Position numbers and translations under genes: made by a program. Source: Phallus indusiatus (taxonomy: Eukaryota > Basidiomycota > Agaricomycetes > Phallales > Phallaceae). From it: 64,000 bases of DNA. The DNA lies in assembly GCA_027605045.1 (NCBI GenBank), contig JAQFWX010000085.1, positions 62,001 to 126,000 on the forward strand, in the 5' to 3' direction. Below the pieces are notes generated by a model. It searched no databases. It was not told the DNA's origin and saw nothing but the letters and a program-made list of their open reading frames with translations. Below, piece after piece: positions 58,001-64,000 of this stretch. Within the stretch, counting starts at the first letter, position 1; each line of letters starts with the position of its first letter.

Positions 58001-58541
58001 GTTGTCGTCTATGGATGCGCCTATGCGAGATGCTTACCGCAGTGACAACTCTCGACTTCGTCCACGGAGTCCTAGTCCTATGAATCGCTCGATGCCAGGT
58101 GGCACGTACGACGATGGACCGAGGCCTCTGAAACGCGCTCGGGAAGACTATGATATACCCTCTTCCCACCCTCACCCTCACCCCCATCCTCCCCATCCAC
58201 ACTCTCACCCGCACCCTCATCCTCATCCTCATCCCCATCCACCTTCAAGATCGGGATCGTACTATGACGAAGGTCGACGCGGAAGTGAAGGCGATCCATA
58301 TGCTAGTCGTATGCCGCCTCCGCCTCCACCTCCCTCGTTTTACGACCATCATCGTCATGGACCTGGTGGAAACATGAACCCACGAGATCCTCCTCCGTAC
58401 CCTCGTGATCGTGTTTCTGACCAATACGGCAGAAGAGATGCGCCGCCACCTCCTCCACCTCCTCCGCCGCAAGCACACCCACAGTCGTCACGGACACCAC
58501 CATTCTATCATCCTCAAAGAGATAGATATACATCTCGCTAA
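55009..58541 (+). CDS. Large Pro/Arg/His-rich disordered protein, frameshifted near the 3' end
   Basis: Exon 1 (55009-57565) and exon 2 (57614-58541) are joined by a 48-nt intron (C|gtgagt...tatgcag|GT, giving T-R-G-L-S-R-G-R). The protein starts with a basic, presumably nuclear segment (MPSRNQRPGRKQRNKKTSK). Residues ~330-440 are rich in Arg/Asp/Glu (RDRERPAYS, DRDHRDWDRDRDHN). It then carries many Pro-rich stretches and, near the end, a His-Pro repeat and poly-Pro. In exon 2 the frame breaks at the C-run 57976-57979. Upstream reads DRFGGRLSHPP and then nonsense to a stop at 58083. Downstream (one base fewer) reads PPQPSSSLSSMDAPMRD and runs to 58541. One missing C restores a ~1,160-residue protein. 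No named domain is recognised; an RNA- or chromatin-associated scaffold is only a guess. Confidence 0.65.
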
Positions 58542-58821
58542 AAAGACAAACGAAAAAAAAAATTGCATGATGTATATGTTACCTATCATCAAGAAAAAAA
58601 GTGTCGTCCTTATTATTTATTCTATATTTACGTTTTTTATTCCCTTATGGAGGACATTTATGACACCGAAAACCTTCTTGCATATTCTAGAATTAGGTAC
58701 TACGCTTACTATTGTAAATATATATATGTACATATTTTGGATTGGATCGGAAAACGGTATAAAATAAAATAGTCATTTTCATGGAGCGTATCATACTTTT
58801 TATACATTCTAAAACAAAAAC

Positions 58822-61605
58822 TCATGTCCATCCTCTAATTTTGGCAACGACAGAAAACACTTGATCATCAACAGACATCGACACCTCAGTCTTAACTCTC
58901 TCTTTCCCAGCATCATCACTCATCTCCACATACTCCTTCCATTTCTCCAAATCACTCCATTCCACATTCAGCGCTCGCACGATATTGGAAAGATACCCTA
59001 AATCCGAAGCGAGCTGAGCCGCACCACGAGGCGACGAAAGCGCGCGAATTGATGGAAGAACCGTCTGAGTCAGATGGGAAAGCAGTGAGAGAGCGAGAGA
59101 GGTCAGCCATGTCGATACGATTAGTTCGGCGGGGAAGTGTGGTTGTTGCTGTTGTGTTGGGATTGGAGGCGAAGCTATTGGTGGAAGTGGAGCGTGAATT
59201 GGTGTTGGTGAAGGGATGGTAAGAGGCGGGATGGACGAGATTGCGGACGAAAGACGACGGAGATGGCGGGGTTCCGTGGGCTGTTGCTGTTGTTGCTGCT
59301 GTTGTGACGGCGATGTCATCGCAGACGACACGAGATAAGGTTGAAAAGATTCGATGTCAACGAAAGGAAGAGTTTCGATCGAAAATGCCAGAGCGTCATC
59401 TTCAGCATATACTTCGAATAAGCGCGGGAGGTTCAAAAGCCCCTCCGAGATTCGTTGGATGGTTGGTGTCGGAGAAAGAGAGAATGTCGGTATGCGCAGT
59501 TCGTGTTTTCCGTGTTCTCTTTGTTTTGGGTCTGCCGCTGTCCAGACGGGAAGCGAAGCGTAGTTTGAGAGGTGTTGGAAGAGAGGTGATAGAAGGGTAT
59601 CTTGGAGCATGGTTTGACATGCTTTTGCGAATGTAGATAGTGAATCCCTTGTTTTGGAAAGTAGTGAGAGAGCGTTTTCGTGGATTACGGGGTTCGTTGT
59701 AGAATTGGGAGTATCCAGGCTTTCAAGAAGGGTATTTAGTTCTAAAGAGTTCAAGGTGGACTGCGTAAGAAGAAGAACCGCTCCCCGTGTAGTATTCGGG
59801 ATGAAGAGACCTTGCGAATCAGACCTTGATAACTTGAGGGTGCTAGCCACCTGAACAAGCCCAGTACGAAGCTTGTGTTCAAGCAACATTAACCGTTCAC
59901 TAAAAACACGACACGCTTCGAGAAGGTACAGCGCAAATTGAATGGAACCCCAGTCCCTCGCAGAATAATCCAATTCGTCAAATGTATCATCCGGAATGGG
60001 CAGCCCGGAAGTTGAAGCTGATATAGCCGCTGAATTCGTAAGAAGATCGGACCGCGCGGTGTTTAAGAACGTTGTAAAAAGATAGTCGAGGGATTGTAAT
60101 AATCCTACGGCACCGTAACCATGTGTAAGATCCATGCAATGTGTAATCGAGTCCTCCGCCATGACAAAAACATCGCTAGATTGTTCTCTGAAGATTCTAG
60201 CCGACAGAGATCCTCCACCGCCATTGCCGAGAGCCTCTCCGCCATTCAAAATCTTGCCATGTACCGTATGTAAAGACTGCTCTATGAATTTCTTTTCCAA
60301 GAGCTCGTAATCGGATTGAATGTCCACAAAGGGTTCAAATAAAGCTTGCTCCCAAGCACCGGAATTGCCGGTAAATATCTTGCCGCTAACAGACATAGTC
60401 TGACGTAGAGGTGGTCCTATTCTACGGGACATTGACATGCGCTTCGATAGTCGTCTTGAATGAGACTTGGTCGTTTCTTCTGGAGGTGAAGTCACAGCTT
60501 GCGGCGAAAATAAAGCAGCTAGACCCATTTTCTCCAATATCTTATCGGCAGCGACTGCGAAATCCTCAGTAACACGGAAAGCCTTGATAAGCTCAGGAAG
60601 AGCCAATCCTCCATAATAGTCAGAGACGCTAGAAAGCCGCTGAGACAACGAAGGCGTCAGCGCGTCAATTGTCGTCTGTATAAAAGTCGAAAGAGTTTGC
60701 TGAGGATCGGGGAATATAGAGGAACAGTAGTTTTGTTCCTCTTGAATGATAGTCAAAAATCTTGCGAAAAACGCGCCGAGGAATTCGGAGAATCTAGTGG
60801 GTTTGGTTTCCTCCTTGCCAGTTTTCTGATGTTCACCTTCGATATCGCTAAACGAAGCTGAAGTCCACAATTCGACAAGAGGAGTTCGTCTGGATCCGTT
60901 ATAGTAATTACGAAACTCCCCTTCGCGTTGTATGTTCGCAAAGACAGAATAATAGTTTCTGCAAGAAACAAGATCTTTGGTGTTTATAGCCGCGACCAAG
61001 GCGGAACTAAGAGCGGCCTCCAGCTGATTTTGCAAGCTTGTCATGAGAGCGCGACGGCTTTCGAATTCAGCCGTGTTCTGAAAGACCACCATGCTTTTAC
61101 TAGCTTCTGCCAGTCGTTCAGCAGCTTTGGCATATTGCAGTTCGGCGAGAAGAGATATGACTTCGGATTCTAAAGTGCTCCAGTTTTCGGCTTCCTTTAG
61201 AACATCTCTAGAAGCTTCCATTTGGCGTTTGACAGTATCCAGGTACGTCAGCTTTTCTAGTGCGTCGGTCGTCGTCTGGTCTTGCGTAGATGTAGCCAAT
61301 TTAGCTTGCAAACTCGAAAGAGCCTGCTTGAGATTGAGAGCGGACTCCCGCAAAAAGTGGAGATCGTATGTTAACCGCGGTACAGCCCGAGAAATATCGT
61401 CAATGGTGTGTTCGAGCTGACTTGACGTGTCTTGACATGCTATCTCCAGACGTGTTGCCAGTTCAGATACGTCCGGAATTGACGTGGATTGGTGTTCCTG
61501 TGCATTGTCATTGAGTAGTTTATTAATCCATTCTGCAATATCCGTGTGTTCTTCTAGTGATGCGAATAAATCGGATGAAGAGGGTACATGACTTTCAACT
61601 TCCAT
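58822..61605 (-). CDS. COG7: Conserved oligomeric Golgi complex subunit 7
   Basis: A single intronless 927-residue frame. The N-terminal region matches Cog7: coiled-coil-rich helices (LTYDLHFLRESALNLKQALS, LEKLTYLDTVKRQMEASRDV, LLAELQYAKAAERLAEAS), a NYYSVF motif and ELWTSASFSD. Cog7 is a lobe-B subunit of the COG tether, acting at Golgi membranes in retrograde vesicle docking. The C-terminal third has a low-complexity insertion with Gln runs (59157-59167, 59282-59299) and Pro/Ser stretches before the conserved helical end (SVVAKIRGWT). It shares a 356-bp divergent promoter with the dioxygenase gene. Confidence 0.85.
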   Translation of the reverse strand: MEVESHVPSSSDLFASLEEHTDIAEWINKLLNDNAQEHQSTSIPDVSELATRLEIACQDTSSQLEHTIDDISRAVPRLTYDLHFLRESALNLKQALSSLQAKLATSTQDQTTTDALEKLTYLDTVKRQMEASRDVLKEAENWSTLESEVISLLAELQYAKAAERLAEASKSMVVFQNTAEFESRRALMTSLQNQLEAALSSALVAAINTKDLVSCRNYYSVFANIQREGEFRNYYNGSRRTPLVELWTSASFSDIEGEHQKTGKEETKPTRFSEFLGAFFARFLTIIQEEQNYCSSIFPDPQQTLSTFIQTTIDALTPSLSQRLSSVSDYYGGLALPELIKAFRVTEDFAVAADKILEKMGLAALFSPQAVTSPPEETTKSHSRRLSKRMSMSRRIGPPLRQTMSVSGKIFTGNSGAWEQALFEPFVDIQSDYELLEKKFIEQSLHTVHGKILNGGEALGNGGGGSLSARIFREQSSDVFVMAEDSITHCMDLTHGYGAVGLLQSLDYLFTTFLNTARSDLLTNSAAISASTSGLPIPDDTFDELDYSARDWGSIQFALYLLEACRVFSERLMLLEHKLRTGLVQVASTLKLSRSDSQGLFIPNTTRGAVLLLTQSTLNSLELNTLLESLDTPNSTTNPVIHENALSLLSKTRDSLSTFAKACQTMLQDTLLSPLFQHLSNYASLPVWTAADPKQREHGKHELRIPTFSLSPTPTIQRISEGLLNLPRLFEVYAEDDALAFSIETLPFVDIESFQPYLVSSAMTSPSQQQQQQQQPTEPRHLRRLSSAISSIPPLTIPSPTPIHAPLPPIASPPIPTQQQQPHFPAELIVSTWLTSLALSLLSHLTQTVLPSIRALSSPRGAAQLASDLGYLSNIVRALNVEWSDLEKWKEYVEMSDDAGKERVKTEVSMSVDDQVFSVVAKIRGWT

Positions 61606-61961
61606 TCGGTTGAATGTTCTTCATGAAAGTTGAAAGTTTGTGAAAGATGAAATGTGTCGAGCCTGGCTGATAGAAAGGCGCCTTTTGACAAATCCAAATG
61701 ATCTCTGTTAAATAATTTCAAAATCAATGTAAAAAAAGCACATGGAGAGTGTTCTAAGAGGGGCTGCTTACAATGTCGAAACTGAACGAAACACCAAATT
61801 AGTCCAAGGCAGCTCCGCCGAAAGTAACGTTTGTTACGTAATCTGTCACTGCACTCTAGCTCCGAGAATCCCATGGTCACCCACGGCGAAGCATCCTCTC
61901 ACTGTGGGTGCATATATAATCAACAACAAGGATACAAAGATTGCCAGTGTCGTGCCTAGTA

Positions 61962-63406
61962 ATGTCTACTGAAGTCAACAAAGCTGTTCCTAACTCATAC
62001 GGTCCCCCAACGGAAGAGTTTCCGGTACGATTGTTACATTGATTATTTCGCAGAATTGCTCATTGAGATATGATATAGCTCCCTGCGAACGATACGATTT
62101 TGACAAAGAATGCGATCAAGTACTTTGAACAGACACCAAACCCGTAGGCTTTGAGTTTGCAAGTTTCTGGTGGTTTGAGACTGATGCTTTTGTATTCAGT
62201 CGTAACAAGTTTATCTTTCAGAATCTTATTCGACATCTACATCAGTTCGTCAAAGAGACGGAGTACGTTATCTATCTATTCTCGGAAATGATTGGTATAT
62301 GCTCACCCTTCCTCGAATAGTATAACGACCGAAGAATGGATGACTGCTATCCAATTCCTCACAGAGACGGGTCAAAAATGTACAAGCATGTAAGAAAAAG
62401 ATATCTCTCCCATATTTGCTACGATCTTCTCATCATCCTTGTCTCTCAAAGCCGTCAAGAGTTTATCCTTCTATCCGATGTCTTTGGTGTATCCGCTCTC
62501 GTTGATGCAATTAACAACCCAGCCGTCGACAAAGCCACAGAAACATCCGTCCTTGGCCCATTCTTCACCGAAGATGCTCACGACGGTACGTAAATACCCC
62601 ATAATCTTCACTTATTTATATCTTATCGCCGAGAAAAACAGTCGCCTATGGAGAAAGCATAGCATCAGAAGGAAAAGGAGATTACATGTTAGTCAAAGGC
62701 CGTGTGACAAACATCCAAGGCGATCCCGTTCCGAACGCTACAATCGACACATGGGAGACGGATGGATTTGGGTTCTACGATACGCAATATGTTAAACGAG
62801 ATGGTCCCGATTGTCGTGGGAGGCTGAAGACCGACGAGAAAGGGTATTATCAATACCGTGCTATCGTACCGGTGTCGTATCCTATTCCTGGCGATGTAAG
62901 CTGTTCTACTCTTCTCTGAAATTCAATTTGCTCAGAGTTTTTCTTCAAGGGTACTGTTGGCAGAATGCTGGAATTGGTTCATAGGCATAATAATCGACCT
63001 GCTCATTTGCATTTAATGATCGAGGTAAAGTCGTCTTACCACAACTATACATAAACCAGTCAAGATGAACTGTCTTTTATGTAGGCTCCCGGGTATCATA
63101 AACTCGTAACAGCATTGTATCCCGAAGGCGACCCATATGTAACATGCGATACCGTATTCGGGGTTAAGAAATCCTTGGTTGTGGTACGCCCATGTCTCTC
63201 CAAACACCCAACTTTGTTGATCTGATCATCGCATCAAGAAACTCGATACAATTGAATCAGATGATGAAGCGAAACAGTACGGGTTCAAACATGGACCCGT
63301 CAAAGTGCTGAACCGCGATTTCGTTCTGTTGACCGAGCAAGAAGCTGCAGAAGCGAGAAAGAAAGTAACCGAAGCCAATATCCTGAAAGACACCAAATTT
63401 GTTTGA
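61962..63406 (+). CDS. Intradiol ring-cleavage (catechol 1,2-type) dioxygenase
   Basis: Nine exons (61962-62024, 62079-62143, 62200-62262, 62321-62389, 62452-62585, 62642-62895, 62950-63024, 63085-63183, 63239-63406) give an exact 329-residue frame. The catalytic domain contains VLGPFFTEDAHD, the DTWETDGFGFYDTQY segment (first Fe-binding Tyr), DEKGYYQYRAIVPVSYPIP (second Tyr), and RPAHLHLMI with the two Fe-binding His residues. The N-terminal cap (PNPRNKFIFQNLIRHLHQFV, TTEEWMTAIQFLTETG) is the dimerisation helix region of cytosolic Fe(III) enzymes. It opens an aromatic ortho-diol between the hydroxyls to a cis,cis-muconate in the 3-oxoadipate route. Catechol versus hydroxyquinol cannot be settled by eye. 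There is no signal peptide. Confidence 0.9.
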
Positions 63407-63589
63407 GTAGTAATATTGCTGTTATAGCTCTTTATAAATGTGTCATATATCGTGTAAAGTATTGGAACATAAGACTGCATGATGGGTTTTTTTATACAAA
63501 TTAACATATAGTCCATGTTTATACCACTATAAGAAAGAAGGCAATCCATGAGCATCTGAAAAGGGTACGGTGAAAACATGAAAGACGTA

Positions 63590-64000
63590 CACAAAACTGC
63601 ATTGACGCATCCGTCGTTTTCCTAATTCGAGTATTCATAAGCACAAATATGTAAGAAGAGCCATGAACGTAACACATACAGGATTATTCGTGACCTGCGC
63701 GTACTTCCCGAACACAACCTTACCACCGGTAGTAACCATACCCAACTCTGACACATTCACCTCGATAACTGTTCCTTTTGTCATTACACCGAGTTGTGTA
63801 TACATGGGTGATTGCGGGTTCTTCTTAACACCCAGGATGGACAGTTGGAACGTAGCTTTCAAATCGGCTGTTCGTTCATCGCCAGAATCAATAGCTGGTA
63901 GAGAAAAGCACAAGAAGCAACATACGATGTGTAACGTTTGCTTTCTTATACCGTAACGCCATCGGTCTAATAAACCGCTCGAGTTTAACGGGTTTACGTG
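63590..64000 (-). CDS. NSA2: Ribosome biogenesis protein NSA2, 3' part (cut by right window edge)
   Basis: Minus-strand exons: from the window edge to 63926 ([20 protein letters not shown], then NVTH), 63867-63680 ([20 protein letters not shown], then [39 protein letters not shown]) and a last exon from 63621 ([10 protein letters not shown]). Nsa2 is an eS8-like factor required for 60S pre-ribosome maturation in the nucleolus/nucleus. The C-terminal part is highly conserved. The 5' part lies beyond 64000. The very last codons could not be fixed. Confidence 0.85.

Noticed and set aside
55954..58533. Many long frames on the other strand and in other frames across the Pro/Arg-rich gene
   Set aside because: They are shadows created by the repetitive coding sequence (e.g. 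56009-56647, 56468-56851).

Overview
This is nuclear DNA of a basidiomycete fungus, most likely a mushroom-forming agaricomycete. The evidence is: genes broken by many short GT-AG introns (about 45-75 nt, plus 11-12 nt micro-exons), both strands used with short spacers, and families typical of Agaricomycetes. These families are a tandem F-box array, a HET-domain gene, a C2-like/NACHT/WD40 NLR, DUF6533/DUF6534-type membrane proteins, a PsiD-like PSD-fold decarboxylase and a NIPA-type magnesium transporter. No bacterial-type operon, rRNA or convincing tRNA was seen.

Layout. 0-13 kb: an F-box multigene array (one partial and four full-length copies, plus two fragments) whose spacers are duplicated too. 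The array is interrupted at 6.2-10.85 kb by a truncated, broken cytochrome P450 and an intact two-exon HET-domain gene. 13-17.4 kb: a secreted isochorismatase-fold hydrolase and a NIPA-type transporter. 17.4-25 kb: sparse DNA with a PsiD-like decarboxylase carrying a one-base frameshift and a class 3 lipase. 25.1-26.7 kb: a 1,565-bp non-autonomous TA-flanked transposon with 209-bp terminal inverted repeats. 29-36.6 kb: two paralogous DUF6534-type membrane-protein genes separated by small, doubtful genes. 37.4-42.7 kb: an intact 1,612-residue NLR on the minus strand, reassembled here from nine exons. 43-64 kb: a disordered protein, Rab GDP-dissociation inhibitor, a Zn2Cys6 transcription factor, a DUF6533-type membrane protein, a long Pro/Arg/His-rich protein with a one-base frameshift, COG7, an intradiol dioxygenase and the 3' part of NSA2.

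How the parts relate. Housekeeping genes (GDI, COG7, NSA2, the transporter) sit beside fast-evolving recognition-type genes (F-box array, HET, NLR). The left 13 kb plus the NLR look like an allorecognition or innate-immunity-type accessory landscape. That functional link is inferred from gene families and proximity; nothing in the sequence shows it directly. Where exons are listed, splice sites were picked by eye from GT/GC...AG signals and reading-frame phase. For the NLR, HET, isochorismatase, transporter, GDI and dioxygenase genes the exon lengths sum to an exact open reading frame.
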